DNA of 64,000 bases from Lachnospiraceae bacterium (GCA_014804645.1 JAAUZI010000018.1:2171-66170); one strand, 5' to 3'; positions 8,948-18,376 are shown, numbered from the stretch's first letter. Translations and numbers: made by a program. Notes: generated by a model not told the origin, from the sequence alone.

Positions 8948-9868
8948 ATGAAACGAATCACAGCGGTGCTGCTGGTGTTGGTCTGTCTGATTTCCCTTGC
9001 CGCCTGTAACGAAGAGCAGGAGGACAAGACAAAAATCTATTCAGTTTACTATGTGAGCAACTCCGAGACCAAGATAGAGATGCACGAACACTATATGGTG
9101 GCGGAAGACTTGGAGGGGCAGGTGACAGAGCTTTTGAATACGCTGGCCACCACTCCGGCCAAGCTGGAATACAAGGCTCCCCTCAACATGGGATTTCAGG
9201 TGCAGAGCGTGGAAATAAATATGGGAAAGGTTCACCTGGACGTCTCGGAGAGCTATAACAACCTGTCAGTGACCACGGAGGTGTTGGTGAGGGCGGCGAT
9301 TGTGAGAACCTTGACGCAGCTGTCCCAGATTAACTTTGTGTCTATTACGGTGAACGGCAATCCCCTGTTGGATTCTCTGGGAAATATTGTGACCACCATG
9401 AACAGAGATCAGTTTGTGGAGAATGACGGCAATGCAATCAACACCTACGAGGAGGTAAAATTAAAGCTGTATTTTGCCAATGAGGCGGGAGACCAGCTGA
9501 TCGCGGCCAGTCGCACCAAGGAGTATCTCACCAATATTTCCCTGGAAAAACTGATTGTGGAGGAATTGATTAAGGGTCCCAGCCGGGAAGGGTTGTATCC
9601 CACCATCAATCCCTCAACCAAGGTGGCCAGCGTGACGGTGAGGGATGGGGTATGCTATGTCAATCTGGACGAGACATTCCTGACCCAGCCCTACACGGTA
9701 ACTGCGGACGTCACGATCTATTCCATCACCAATTCCCTGGTGGAGCTTAGCAATGTGAATCGTGTCCAGATATCCATTAATGGGGATAACTCCGGCACTT
9801 ATCGCGAAAAATACAGTTTGACCACCTATTTTGAGCGCAATCTGGATATAGTGACGACTTTGGAATAA
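8948..9868 (+). CDS. Lipoprotein with two GerMN domains
   Basis: An exported lipoprotein: the N-terminus MKRITAVLLVLVCLISLAAC ends in a lipobox cysteine. Two similar domains follow, each with a Leu-rich helix and a VHLDVSESYNN or VCYVNLDETFLT type strand, the mark of the GerMN domain first seen in the spore germination protein GerM. GGAGGAAGAGG sits just before the ATG at 8948, so a longer in-frame start at 8921 inside the kinase gene is unlikely. Its place directly after a WalK-like kinase suggests an envelope-associated or signal-modulating role (inference). The stop overlaps the comEC reading frame by one base. Confidence 0.85.
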   Translation: MKRITAVLLVLVCLISLAACNEEQEDKTKIYSVYYVSNSETKIEMHEHYMVAEDLEGQVTELLNTLATTPAKLEYKAPLNMGFQVQSVEINMGKVHLDVSESYNNLSVTTEVLVRAAIVRTLTQLSQINFVSITVNGNPLLDSLGNIVTTMNRDQFVENDGNAINTYEEVKLKLYFANEAGDQLIAASRTKEYLTNISLEKLIVEELIKGPSREGLYPTINPSTKVASVTVRDGVCYVNLDETFLTQPYTVTADVTIYSITNSLVELSNVNRVQISINGDNSGTYREKYSLTTYFERNLDIVTTLE

Positions 9869-9879
9869 TGGAGGTATGT

Positions 9880-12210
9880 GTGCGTACAATAAAGAGGCCG
9901 CTTTTATGCGGATGTCTGGCGTTGGCCGCTGTCGTTGTACTCTGGCAGCGGCTGACCGGCCCGCCGCCCTGGGAACCCGAGCTGTCCCGGGAGCTGGAGG
10001 GGCAGCCGGTGACTGTGACCGGTCAGGTATATGAGAAAGAAATTCGTACTTTGTACGGTGAGGAAATTCTGGTTCTTTATCTGAGATCTATTGTCGTATC
10101 GTCTGATACGCAATCGGGGGACGGAGGATCTGTCCCAGATAATTCAGAGCAAAAAGTAAATGACAGACTGATATGTCAGCTGGCGAAGGACCAGCCGGCC
10201 TGGGAAAGTGTGTCCGCAGAAGGGGAAATATCGCTGTGGGAACAGGCTGCGCTGGGCAGCAGGGTGGCAGTGCAGGGACAGCTGGAGCTGTATCGACACG
10301 CCACCAATCCGGGAGAATGGGACAGCGCGGACTACAACCTGATTGACGGTGTGGCGGGGCAATTAAAACAGGCCAGACTCCTGGGGAGCGATAGCGGGCA
10401 ATGGCGGCTCAGAGAGGGGCTGCTGAATTGCCGCCGCTGTCTGAGCCGACGGCTTTATCAGGCGCTTCCCTCCCGGGATGCATCGGTTCTGGCAAAAATG
10501 CTGCTGGGGGAGACATATGGGTTGGACCGGGAACTGAAAACCCTGTATCAAAACAATGGTATCGCCCATGTGCTGGCGATTTCAGGACTGCATATCACCC
10601 TGCTGGGCATGGGACTGTACCGGCTGCTGCGGCGGTGCGGCTGTCCCATTGCCTGGGCCGCTGTGGCTGGAGGCTGCATGATTCTGCTCTATGGCGGCGT
10701 GGTGGGGTGGGGGATATCTGCCGTTCGTGCTGTGGGTATGTATCTGATTCGGATGTTGGGTGAAATCGGAACCAGACACTACGATATGCTCACGGCCATG
10801 GGAGTGCTGGCGGCGGGCATGATATGTCATAACCCCAGGCTGGCGTACCACTGTGGTTTTCTGCTGTCCTTTGGAGCCGTGGCGGGAATGGGATGGATAT
10901 ATCCGGCCCTGCTTGGGGCGTTGGAGCCAAAAGGAAAGCGGGGCCTTCTTCGGGGGCTGCTGGCGAGCCTGTCCGTCACTCTGTCCACACTGCCGATACA
11001 GCTGTATTATTTTTATCAGATTCCTGTCTATGGCACTCTGCTGAATCTGATCGTGCTGCCGCTGATGGGAATACTGTTGGCCGGTGGGCTGGTGCTTATG
11101 GTTCTGCCTATAGCGCTGCCGGTGCGGTGGGGAGTGACGGGCATACTGGCCCTGTATGAGGGAGTGTGCCGTCTGGCGGAATGTCTGCCGGGACACCTGT
11201 GGATCGTGGGATGTCCCAGCACCGGTCAGATCGTGGGATACTACGGACTTTTGACCGTGGCGGTCATAACCCTGCAATATGGGCAGAGACAGGAAAAAAA
11301 CTCTCAGGCGGACCGCCAACGGCTATTTCTGTGGCGGCGCAGGGCGGGTCTGCTTATATTGACTATGGCGGTCATATTTCTGACAGGGCGGCGTCACAGC
11401 GGTTTTTCCCTGACCATGCTGGATGTGGGGCAGGGGGACTGTGTCTGTGTGCGCACAGCCCAGGGACAGACCTATCTCTTTGACGGAGGAAGCAGCAGCC
11501 GCAGCTCTGTGGGGAAATATGTGCTGATTCCCTATCTGAAACACCAGGGCATCGGCGTCATTGACGGAATCTTTCTGTCCCACGGAGATGAGGACCATGT
11601 CAACGCCATTCGAGAACTGCTGACGGACAGCCAGGGAATCCGCATTGAGACATTGTACCTTCCCCAGGTGGCGGAGCCCTTGTCACAGCCGCTGGAGGAA
11701 CTGCAGCTGCTGGCCCGGGAGGCGGGGTGCCGGGTGGAATATCTCTCTCAGGGTATGGGCTGGCAGCAGGGGGATTTCCGCCTGACCTGTCTGTGGCCCA
11801 AGGCGGGGTATGAGGGGGAGAGCAACGCCTCCTCCGCCTGTTATCTGCTTGAGGAAAAATCGCTGTGTATACTGCTCACCGGGGATGTGGAGGGGGAGGG
11901 CGAGAGAGAGCTGACGGCCTATCTGCGGCAGCTCCCTCTCGCGGAGCTGGATGTGCTGAAGGTAGCGCACCACGGCTCCAGATATTCCACATCGGAGGCA
12001 TTTCTCCAAGCGGTCACTCCCCGCCTAGCCCTGATCTCGGCCGGGAGGGGCAACTCCTACGGGCATCCCCACGAGGAACTGCTTGTGCGGCTGGAGGAAC
12101 GAGGTTGCCGGGTAGTGCATACGCCGGAGAGCGGGGCGATTACGCTGCGGGCCGAACACAGCGGTGTTGCAAAAGAAAACCGCTGGAGAATATTGACATT
12201 TTTGAAATGA
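9880..12210 (+). CDS. comEC: DNA internalisation competence protein ComEC/Rec2
   Basis: Membrane channel that imports single-stranded transforming DNA. An N-terminal helix and OB-like DUF4131 domain precede a competence domain with multiple membrane helices (HVLAISGLHITLLGM; WGISAVRAVGMY), and from about residue 513 a metallo-beta-lactamase domain (MLDVGQGD, FLSHGDEDH, LLTGDVEGEG, LKVAHHGSRYS) that may act as a nuclease. GTG at 9880 with GGAGG five bases upstream is a better start than ATG 9868, which overlaps the previous stop. Length (776 residues) is normal. comEA lies 3 kb upstream; holA, the common downstream neighbour, is about 31 kb away here. Confidence 0.93.
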   Translation: MRTIKRPLLCGCLALAAVVVLWQRLTGPPPWEPELSRELEGQPVTVTGQVYEKEIRTLYGEEILVLYLRSIVVSSDTQSGDGGSVPDNSEQKVNDRLICQLAKDQPAWESVSAEGEISLWEQAALGSRVAVQGQLELYRHATNPGEWDSADYNLIDGVAGQLKQARLLGSDSGQWRLREGLLNCRRCLSRRLYQALPSRDASVLAKMLLGETYGLDRELKTLYQNNGIAHVLAISGLHITLLGMGLYRLLRRCGCPIAWAAVAGGCMILLYGGVVGWGISAVRAVGMYLIRMLGEIGTRHYDMLTAMGVLAAGMICHNPRLAYHCGFLLSFGAVAGMGWIYPALLGALEPKGKRGLLRGLLASLSVTLSTLPIQLYYFYQIPVYGTLLNLIVLPLMGILLAGGLVLMVLPIALPVRWGVTGILALYEGVCRLAECLPGHLWIVGCPSTGQIVGYYGLLTVAVITLQYGQRQEKNSQADRQRLFLWRRRAGLLILTMAVIFLTGRRHSGFSLTMLDVGQGDCVCVRTAQGQTYLFDGGSSSRSSVGKYVLIPYLKHQGIGVIDGIFLSHGDEDHVNAIRELLTDSQGIRIETLYLPQVAEPLSQPLEELQLLAREAGCRVEYLSQGMGWQQGDFRLTCLWPKAGYEGESNASSACYLLEEKSLCILLTGDVEGEGERELTAYLRQLPLAELDVLKVAHHGSRYSTSEAFLQAVTPRLALISAGRGNSYGHPHEELLVRLEERGCRVVHTPESGAITLRAEHSGVAKENRWRILTFLK

Positions 12211-12285
12211 AGAGATAGGCTGTAACTAATATGTAGTTTGCAGTGCTGCGGACGACTACTTTGCTTTTGACCAGGAGGTGGAGAG

Positions 12286-13005
12286 ATGTGCAAAACAGTG
12301 CAAAGGGGCTATGCCCCCAACGATACGACAGAATTTTACGGCGATGCGGCCCGGAAACTGCATTTGGCGGGGCAGGACCTGTATTATCTGCTGAACAGGG
12401 GCTATCCGATCAAGAGCGCGTCGGTTTTTGTGGGCAACCATTTTCTTTTGTCCGAGAGACAGAGGCTGGCGCTGGCGCGGGCCGTCTCCTCCGGCAAAAG
12501 CATTGAAAACCGCAGGGGCAAGGAACTGCAGGACATTCCAGAGGGCAGTGTGGTGCATATCGACGGTTTCAACACCATTATCACTCTGGAGGTGGCCCTG
12601 TCCGGCTCCCTGCTGCTCAAGTGCATGGATGGCACGGTGCGTGACCTGGCGGCGCTCAGGGGTACCTACCGCCTGATCGACAAGACAGCCCAGGCCATCA
12701 CAATGATCGGCAAAATGCTGGAGCGGTATAAAATCGGCAAGGCAGTGTTCTATCTGGACGCCCCGGTGTCCAACTCGGGGCGGCTGAAGGAGCAGATTGG
12801 GGAGGTACTGGAGCAATTCCCCTTTGAGATACAGATAGAGGTCATTCACAATGTGGATACGACGCTGGAAAAACTGGAGAATGTCATAACCGGTGATGCG
12901 ATCATTCTGGATAAATGCAAGAGCTGGATCAACTTAAACAGCAAGATTATCGAGGAAAATCTGGGTGCATATCCCTATGTGGATTTTTCGGATTTGTCGC
13001 AGTGA
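12286..13005 (+). CDS. DUF434/DUF5616 domain protein
   Basis: A 239-residue cytoplasmic protein of unknown function. The first 65 residues contain the DUF434 pattern (AGQDLYYLLNRGYPIKSA, VGNHFLLSERQRLAL). The C-terminal part (VVHIDGFNTIITLEVAL; MDGTVRDLAALRGTYR) matches the DUF5616 pattern often fused to it, with several conserved acidic residues (DGFN, LDAPVSNSG, DKC) that look like a metal site; a PIN-like nuclease role has been suggested by such patterns but is not shown here. AGGAGGTGGAG precedes the ATG. A phosphoesterase gene follows 25 bases on. Confidence 0.78.
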   Translation: MCKTVQRGYAPNDTTEFYGDAARKLHLAGQDLYYLLNRGYPIKSASVFVGNHFLLSERQRLALARAVSSGKSIENRRGKELQDIPEGSVVHIDGFNTIITLEVALSGSLLLKCMDGTVRDLAALRGTYRLIDKTAQAITMIGKMLERYKIGKAVFYLDAPVSNSGRLKEQIGEVLEQFPFEIQIEVIHNVDTTLEKLENVITGDAIILDKCKSWINLNSKIIEENLGAYPYVDFSDLSQ

Positions 13006-13030
13006 GATTTCCGGTGGAAAGGAGTCGATC

Positions 13031-13741
13031 ATGGAAAATAATCCCTATCACAGAATAGCCGTCCTGGCGGACACGCATGGTCTGCTGCGGCCGGAGATCA
13101 CAGAGATACTCGGGACCTGTGAGGTGATCCTGCACGGCGGCGATTTGAGCAGCCGGAAAATATTGGATGAATTGGAGCAAATTGCGCCGGTCCATGTGGT
13201 GCGGGGCAACAATGATAAGGAGTGGGCGGAGGGGATGGCCGAGGAGCTGGACGTCACTCTGTTTGGCCTGCGCATTTACATGATACACAACCAGAAACAC
13301 AGGCGGAAGAACCTTGAGGGAATCGACCTGTTTATATATGGGCATTCCCACAAATATGAGCAGAAGACGGAGGAGGGCGTATGTTTTCTGAATCCGGGCA
13401 GCTGCGGTCCCAGACGTTTTCGTCTGCCTGTGACCATGGCGGTTCTGGAAGTGCAGGAGGGCACAGGGCAGTGGCGCGTGGAAAAGATAGACCTCACCGG
13501 AGGGGAGGAGAACCGCCAGGCGCTTAAGGGCCTGACGGAAGAAAATCTGGAACAGACAGTGCAGTCCATTCTCAGGGATATGAAAGCCGGGCGGCAGGTG
13601 GAGACTATCGCCCGTCGGCTGGGGCTGGACCGCGAATTTGTGGAGCAGGTCTGCCGGATCTATGTGACTCACCCCGGTGTGGACGCCCAGGGGATCGTGA
13701 GTAAGATGGAGGTCAACGCGCTGTTTCAGCGACGGGGATGA
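13031..13741 (+). CDS. YfcE/MJ0936-family metallophosphoesterase with C-terminal extension
   Basis: A calcineurin-like phosphoesterase acting on small phosphodiesters or phosphoesters. The metal-binding motifs appear in order: LADTHG, LHGGD, RGNND, MIHN and YGHSHKYEQ, ending in LNPGSCGPRR (residues 1-140). A further 80-90 residues (LEQTVQSILRDMKAGRQ; GLDREFVEQVCRIYVTHPGVD) look like a small helical, possibly winged-helix domain not present in plain YfcE. AAAGGAG seven bases upstream fixes the ATG at 13031 rather than an in-frame start at 12965 inside the DUF434 gene. The two are probably one transcript. Confidence 0.87.
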   Translation: MENNPYHRIAVLADTHGLLRPEITEILGTCEVILHGGDLSSRKILDELEQIAPVHVVRGNNDKEWAEGMAEELDVTLFGLRIYMIHNQKHRRKNLEGIDLFIYGHSHKYEQKTEEGVCFLNPGSCGPRRFRLPVTMAVLEVQEGTGQWRVEKIDLTGGEENRQALKGLTEENLEQTVQSILRDMKAGRQVETIARRLGLDREFVEQVCRIYVTHPGVDAQGIVSKMEVNALFQRRG

Positions 13742-13764
13742 TACCACTCAGCGCAAAACGGGAT

Positions 13765-13793
13765 TTGTAAAGTAGTGTTAAGTATGTTATAAT
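13765..13793 (+). promoter_or_regulatory. Sigma-A-type promoter for the CD3324-family leader
   Basis: TTGTAA (13765-13770), 17-base spacer, consensus TATAAT (13788-13793). It should start a leader of about 175 bases ahead of the gene at 13975. Confidence 0.75.
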
Positions 13794-13830
13794 CTTATTA
13801 TCAGGGACATCAGCGAATAGGAGGGATTTT

Positions 13831-13911
13831 ATGTTTACTTGCGCAGAAATGGGAAGTCAAGCTTGGCTCCATGCAAAGCCGGTGATAGGTGACGCTTGCA
13901 TGGAGGAATAA
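13831..13911 (+). CDS. 26-residue leader peptide candidate
   Basis: A short frame with a strong ribosome site (GAATAGGAGGG) and ATG, ending in TAA, lies between the promoter at 13765 and the CD3324-family gene. The peptide is MFTCAEMGSQAWLHAK followed by ten more residues. It spans both arms of the hairpin 13867-13905. No homologue is recognised; it may be a regulatory uORF rather than a functional peptide. Confidence 0.45.
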   Translation: MFTCAEMGSQAWLHAKPVIGDACMEE

Positions 13912-13941
13912 TAGTCGCCTTAATCATTTCATTGGCTTTGC
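13867..13941 (+). promoter_or_regulatory. Leader with two mutually exclusive stems
   Basis: CTCCATGCAA (13867-13876) pairs perfectly with TTGCATGGAG (13896-13905). GCAAAGCC (13873-13880) pairs perfectly with GGCTTTGC (13934-13941). The two stems share bases 13873-13876 and cannot form together. The second stem ends about 20 bases before the ribosome site of the gene at 13975. Confidence 0.45.
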
Positions 13942-13974
13942 GACTTGAACGTTATGATCAAGGAGGAGGCTCAA

Positions 13975-14238
13975 ATGAAATATGTAAATGCTGCGATACT
14001 TCTTCCCGATGAATTGGTTAAGGAGTTACAGGAATACATACAGGGTGGTTATATATATGTTCCTGCAATTCATGAGCAACGAAAATGTTGGGGAGAGTTA
14101 TCCGGTTATCGAAAGGAACTGCTTCAGAGAAATAGCAGAATCGCTGAGGAATACAAAAATGGCATCTCCATAGAGGAACTTGCCGACAGATATTATCTTT
14201 CCATTCATGCTATTCGCAAAATTATCTATCAAAACTGA
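13975..14238 (+). CDS. CD3324-family helix-turn-helix protein
   Basis: An 87-residue cytoplasmic protein recognised as the CD3324 type: MKYVNAAILLPDELVKELQ at the N-terminus, a GGYIYVPAI strand segment with conserved charged residues, and a C-terminal helix-turn-helix (ISIEELADRYYLSIHAIRK). The start follows AAGGAGGAGGCTCAA. Members of this family are small and probably DNA-binding, related to Mor/Middle-operon-type activators. Here the gene has its own promoter and a structured leader, is closed by a terminator, and is followed by two ABC exporter genes that it could regulate (inference). Confidence 0.8.
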   Translation: MKYVNAAILLPDELVKELQEYIQGGYIYVPAIHEQRKCWGELSGYRKELLQRNSRIAEEYKNGISIEELADRYYLSIHAIRKIIYQN

Positions 14239-14239
14239 T

Positions 14240-14280
14240 AATAAGGGGCTGCAGAAATGCAGTCCCTTATTCTATTGTAT
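14240..14280 (+). terminator. Intrinsic terminator after the CD3324-family gene
   Basis: AATAAGGGGCTGCA (14240-14253), loop GAAA, TGCAGTCCCTTATT (14258-14271), then a T-rich tail. One G-T pair in the stem. Confidence 0.85.
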
Positions 14281-14375
14281 TTATACAGAATTTTACCGAA
14301 GTGTTTGGTGTATTGAGTACACTGGCTATACTTTATAAAATAGATACAAACATAGTCGGAAAAGGAGGAGTTGTA

Positions 14376-16250
14376 ATGTCTCTTTTATCAAAGAAGCTGG
14401 GTACTGCCAGCCAAATAAAACAAAAGCCTGCTCATAGTTTAGGACAGAACATTGCATATATGATGTCGCTTGCATGGAGACAGCGCCGCAGCGTAATTTT
14501 GCTTGCTCTGACAATGGCAGCGACTGCGAGTTTGCTCAGTCTTACACAGCTTTTTATTGTGCCGTCTATACTTGGAGCTGTTGAAACAGATGTTTCCATT
14601 GCCGAACTCACGGCAATCATACTCTTGTTTACAGGAGCACTAATATTGCTCAGCGCAGCTGGGTCGTACTTTTCATCATGCGCACAGTTTGGGCGTATTG
14701 AAGTTCGCCTCATCATCGGGGCTATGATCCAAAATAAGGCGCTGACCATGTCCTATCCCGATATTGAGAATCAGAATGTCCGAAAGAAAATGGATAAAGC
14801 TTCAATGCTTGTTACCAGCAATTCAGCTGCCACTGAGGCAATCTGGACAACATTGATGAATCTGTTAAAAAACACAGTAGAATTTATTATTTATTTCTCT
14901 CTGCTCACTGCTCTGAATCCGCTCATGATTTTTGCTGTTTTGGTCACTACCATCGTCAGCTTTTCAGTGAGCAATTATCTAAACGGCTGGGGATATCGTC
15001 ACAGAGATGAAGAGTCGGAATACTCCCGACGCATGAATTATCTCAGCGAAAAATCCAGGGATTATACATTGGCAAAGGATGTCCGTATTTTCGGAATGCG
15101 CGGTTGGATAGAAGATGTATACGACAGCACGCTGCGTCTGTATCGGAGCTTTGTTGCCCGTGGGGAACGTGTCTATATTTGTGGCAATATTATAGATGTA
15201 ATGCTTGCGTTTATGAGAAACGGCATTGTCTATTATTTTCTGATCCAGGCTGTGCTTAAGGGGGAAATGTCGGCCCCGCAGTTTGTGTTGTACTTTAATA
15301 CAGTGAATGTTTTTACCAGCGGCATAGGCAAGATTATGACCGACCTTGCTACCCTTCGGAAACAAAGCCTTGACATCTCCGCCGTTCGGGAATTCCTGGA
15401 TTATCCCGAAACATTTAAGATGGAGGAAGGTATCCCCATCATTCCGGACCTGAAGGTTCCTTATCAGATCGAGCTGCAGGATGTCTCCTTCCGTTATCCG
15501 GAGGCTGAGAAGGACACACTCTCTCATATCAACCTGACGATCAGCCCGGGAGAGAAGTTGGCGATTGTTGGTTTGAACGGCGCCGGAAAAACGACACTCA
15601 TTAAGCTCATATGTGGCTTTCTGGACCCCACGGAGGGAAAAGTGCTGTTAAATAATACAGACATCAGATCGTTCAATCGACGGGATTATTATCGGCTTTT
15701 TTCCGCAGTATTCCAGGACTTTTCGGTTCTTGATGTGACGATCGCTGAAAACATTGCGCAGACCGATGAAAATATAAATACGCCATTAATGAAACGATGC
15801 ATCGATCAGGCGGGACTCACGGAGAAAATCGACAGATTGCCTGACGGCGTGGAGACGCATATAGGCAAGGTATTTGAAGATGGCATTGATCTATCGGGAG
15901 GAGAATTGCAGCGGTTGATGCTGGCCCGGGCCCTGTATAAAAACGCCCCGATCATCATACTGGATGAACCGACCTCTGCGCTCGATCCGATTGCTGAGAG
16001 CGAAATATATAACAAGTACAGTGAACTTACGGATGGCCGGATGGCTGTCTATATTTCTCATCGCCTTGCCTCCACCAGATTTTGCGACCGTATTATATTG
16101 ATTGCGGAAGGGAGTATCGATGAAGAGGGGACACACGATGAATTAATCACCCGGAATGGGCATTATGCGGAGCTCTTTGAGATTCAAAGCAGATATTATC
16201 GAGAAGGAGGAGTGGGCAATGAGAGAGAGGAAATCCCGTGTTTCTTTTAA
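14376..16250 (+). CDS. ABC exporter, fused membrane and ATPase domains (pair 1, first subunit)
   Basis: A 624-residue half-transporter. The membrane part (residues about 30-340) has five or six helices; the ATPase follows with Walker A GLNGAGKTT near residue 398, signature LSGGELQRL near 506, Walker B IILDEP near 525 and the ISHR switch histidine near 560. GGAAAAGGAGG precedes the ATG at 14376. The next gene encodes a similar protein and overlaps by 32 bases, so they probably form a heterodimer that exports a peptide, lipid or drug. The ATPase is most like that of the second pair at 36759-40533. Substrate unknown. Confidence 0.88.
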   Translation: MSLLSKKLGTASQIKQKPAHSLGQNIAYMMSLAWRQRRSVILLALTMAATASLLSLTQLFIVPSILGAVETDVSIAELTAIILLFTGALILLSAAGSYFSSCAQFGRIEVRLIIGAMIQNKALTMSYPDIENQNVRKKMDKASMLVTSNSAATEAIWTTLMNLLKNTVEFIIYFSLLTALNPLMIFAVLVTTIVSFSVSNYLNGWGYRHRDEESEYSRRMNYLSEKSRDYTLAKDVRIFGMRGWIEDVYDSTLRLYRSFVARGERVYICGNIIDVMLAFMRNGIVYYFLIQAVLKGEMSAPQFVLYFNTVNVFTSGIGKIMTDLATLRKQSLDISAVREFLDYPETFKMEEGIPIIPDLKVPYQIELQDVSFRYPEAEKDTLSHINLTISPGEKLAIVGLNGAGKTTLIKLICGFLDPTEGKVLLNNTDIRSFNRRDYYRLFSAVFQDFSVLDVTIAENIAQTDENINTPLMKRCIDQAGLTEKIDRLPDGVETHIGKVFEDGIDLSGGELQRLMLARALYKNAPIIILDEPTSALDPIAESEIYNKYSELTDGRMAVYISHRLASTRFCDRIILIAEGSIDEEGTHDELITRNGHYAELFEIQSRYYREGGVGNEREEIPCFF

Positions 16251-18105
16251 GGAAATGATGCGGCTTACTTTGCGCGGATTCGGGGTCTGGCGGAGAGAAA
16301 ATCCCAGGTTGCTGCTGTCTGTGCTGATATGCGGGGTTGTATGCGCCCTGACACCCTATGTAGACATTTGGCTGTTGGCCCGTCTGATTGATGAGATTGC
16401 CGGAGGGCGTGATCCGCAGAGGCTCACGATATATGTACTGACATTGATGAGCACGACCGCGGTGCTTTCACTGCTCTGTGCAGGATTGACCAGGTGGAAG
16501 AATGTTCAGTTAACCTGTCTTTGGCATACTCAAAATAAAGTGTTCGCCCAGAAACTGCTGTCCATGGATTTTGCGGATATGGATGACAGCCATGTACAGG
16601 AGCTGCGCTCCCGGATATGGCAAAATACAGATTCAGGAGGATGGGGGTTATATAAGCTTATATATAGTTTTGATGCGATCATCAGGTCCGTTATGTCTAT
16701 TATCAGTGCGATCCTGTTAACTGCGTCACTATTCATATTGCCGGTCAAAGCAGGCAGCGGAAGGTTGACGATACTGAATCACCCTGTTTTTATTCTGCTT
16801 ATTATTGCGGTCATGTTTGGCGTCACGTTTGCCGCACCACTATTGTCTGTCAAAGCGGGCTCCTACTGGGTGAAGTATGCGGATGAAAACCAATTGGGGA
16901 ATCGGCTTTTCGGGTTTTGGCTCGGTAATCTCGGAAATGACCGTTCAAAGGCTCTGGATGTGCGTATCTATCGTCAGGATATTCTGAGCAGAAACAATTT
17001 GAAAAAGCATAACCCGTTTATTCCCACCTCAAAGCTGGCAAAGGCAGCAAGAGGACCTATGGGTGGATACCAGGCCCTGTCCGGAGCAGTTTCACAGATA
17101 TTTGTAGGAGCCGCATATATTTTTGTATGCCTGAAAGCGCTGGGTGGAGCCTTCGGTGTGGGCTCTATTGTGCAATATGTGAGTGCCATTATCGCATTAT
17201 CTGGTGGTTTGTCCACGCTGCTTGAGGCGTTAGGTGATTTAAGGAATAATACCTCTTTTTTGCGCACCGTGTTTGATTTTTTAGACATGCCGAACAAAAT
17301 GGAGCAAGGAGATATGGCGGTCAGTCAAAACAGCGACAAAGGATATGAGATTGAATTTCGTAATGTCTCTTTTAAATATCCCGGTCAGGAAAATTATGCA
17401 CTGCGCAATATATCGCTGACGTTCCATGCAGGGCAGAGGCTGGCTGTAGTGGGCATGAACGGAAGCGGGAAGACCACTTTTATCAAGCTGCTGTGCCGAC
17501 TGTATGATCCGACAGAAGGTGAGATACTGCTGAACGGAACCGATATACGAAAATACAGCTATCACGAGTATATGCAGTTGTTTTCGGTTGTGTTCCAGGA
17601 TTTTAAGCTGCTCTCCTTTGAACTGGGTCAGAATGTTGCCGGCAGCATGAGCGTAGATTTGGACAAAGCGGAGCAGTGCCTTCGTGACGCAGGTTTCGGA
17701 ACACGCTTTGACAAGCTTTGCGCTGGGCTTGCGACGATATTATATAAGGATTTTGATGAGAAAGGCGTTACTGTTTCGGGGGGAGAGGCGCAGAAGATCG
17801 CATTGGCAAGAGCTTTGTATAAAGATGCGCCATTCATTATACTTGATGAGCCTACGGCAGCGCTTGATCCTATTGCGGAGTTTGAGGTATTTAGCAGAAT
17901 GAATCAAATGATAGGGGAGAGGTCGGCCGTATTCATTTCGCATCGGTTGTCATCCTGCCGTTTCTGCAATGATATTGCAGTATTCCACGAGGGCAGGCTG
18001 ATTCAGCGCGGCAGTCATGACGTGTTGGTGAGCGACATATCTGGAATGTATTACAGGCTGTGGAGTGCTCAGGCACAATACTATGACTGTTTTTCTTGGG
18101 AGTAA
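16219..18105 (+). CDS. ABC exporter, fused membrane and ATPase domains (pair 1, second subunit)
   Basis: A 628-residue half-transporter that starts inside the end of the previous gene, after GAGAAGGAGGAGTGGGCA. Membrane helices include LLLSVLICGVVCALTPYV and ILLIIAVMFGVTFAAPLL. The ATPase domain has Walker A GMNGSGKTT near residue 411, a VSGGEAQKI signature near 518, Walker B FIILDEP near 539 and ISHRLSSCRF. The first signature residue is V rather than L. The overlap implies translational coupling and heterodimer formation with the preceding subunit. The C-terminal AQAQYY ending recurs in the other exporter pair. Confidence 0.88.
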   Translation: MRERKSRVSFKEMMRLTLRGFGVWRRENPRLLLSVLICGVVCALTPYVDIWLLARLIDEIAGGRDPQRLTIYVLTLMSTTAVLSLLCAGLTRWKNVQLTCLWHTQNKVFAQKLLSMDFADMDDSHVQELRSRIWQNTDSGGWGLYKLIYSFDAIIRSVMSIISAILLTASLFILPVKAGSGRLTILNHPVFILLIIAVMFGVTFAAPLLSVKAGSYWVKYADENQLGNRLFGFWLGNLGNDRSKALDVRIYRQDILSRNNLKKHNPFIPTSKLAKAARGPMGGYQALSGAVSQIFVGAAYIFVCLKALGGAFGVGSIVQYVSAIIALSGGLSTLLEALGDLRNNTSFLRTVFDFLDMPNKMEQGDMAVSQNSDKGYEIEFRNVSFKYPGQENYALRNISLTFHAGQRLAVVGMNGSGKTTFIKLLCRLYDPTEGEILLNGTDIRKYSYHEYMQLFSVVFQDFKLLSFELGQNVAGSMSVDLDKAEQCLRDAGFGTRFDKLCAGLATILYKDFDEKGVTVSGGEAQKIALARALYKDAPFIILDEPTAALDPIAEFEVFSRMNQMIGERSAVFISHRLSSCRFCNDIAVFHEGRLIQRGSHDVLVSDISGMYYRLWSAQAQYYDCFSWE

Positions 18106-18145
18106 TGTGTTCAACTCCCGTTTATCGAGCAGAATAACATATCGG

Positions 18146-18207
18146 CAAAGAGCCAGGCACACAGCCGACAGATTTGTGAAATGTCACAGTCTGTTGGCTC
18201 TTTGTTT
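18146..18207 (+). terminator. Nested hairpin, probable terminator of ABC pair 1
   Basis: CAAAGAGCCA (18146-18155) pairs with TGGCTCTTTG (18195-18204); inside are ACAGA/TCTGT and TGTGA/TCACA stems. A short TTT follows. Confidence 0.65.
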
Positions 18208-18322
18208 AGAAGGTATAGTTATAGCTGATTTCTTGAAAAAAGAAACTGGTAATCCATTGACAAATTTATATGCATACAGAGAGGGTTTAAAAAGAAAATA
18301 TGAGAAAAAGTCTCAAATTTTG

Positions 18323-18350
18323 TTTACAAAACGAAAAAGCAGTGTATAAT
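18323..18350 (+). promoter_or_regulatory. Sigma-A-type promoter for the RloA/RloB pair
   Basis: TTTACA (18323-18328), 16-base spacer, consensus TATAAT (18345-18350); start codon 27 bases downstream. Confidence 0.65.
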
Positions 18351-18376
18351 ATAGATACAAGATGGAGGTAAAAACT

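Noticed and set aside
18362..18376. Upstream ATG at 18362 as start of the ATPase
   Set aside because: It overlaps the ribosome site TGGAGGT used by the ATG at 18377.
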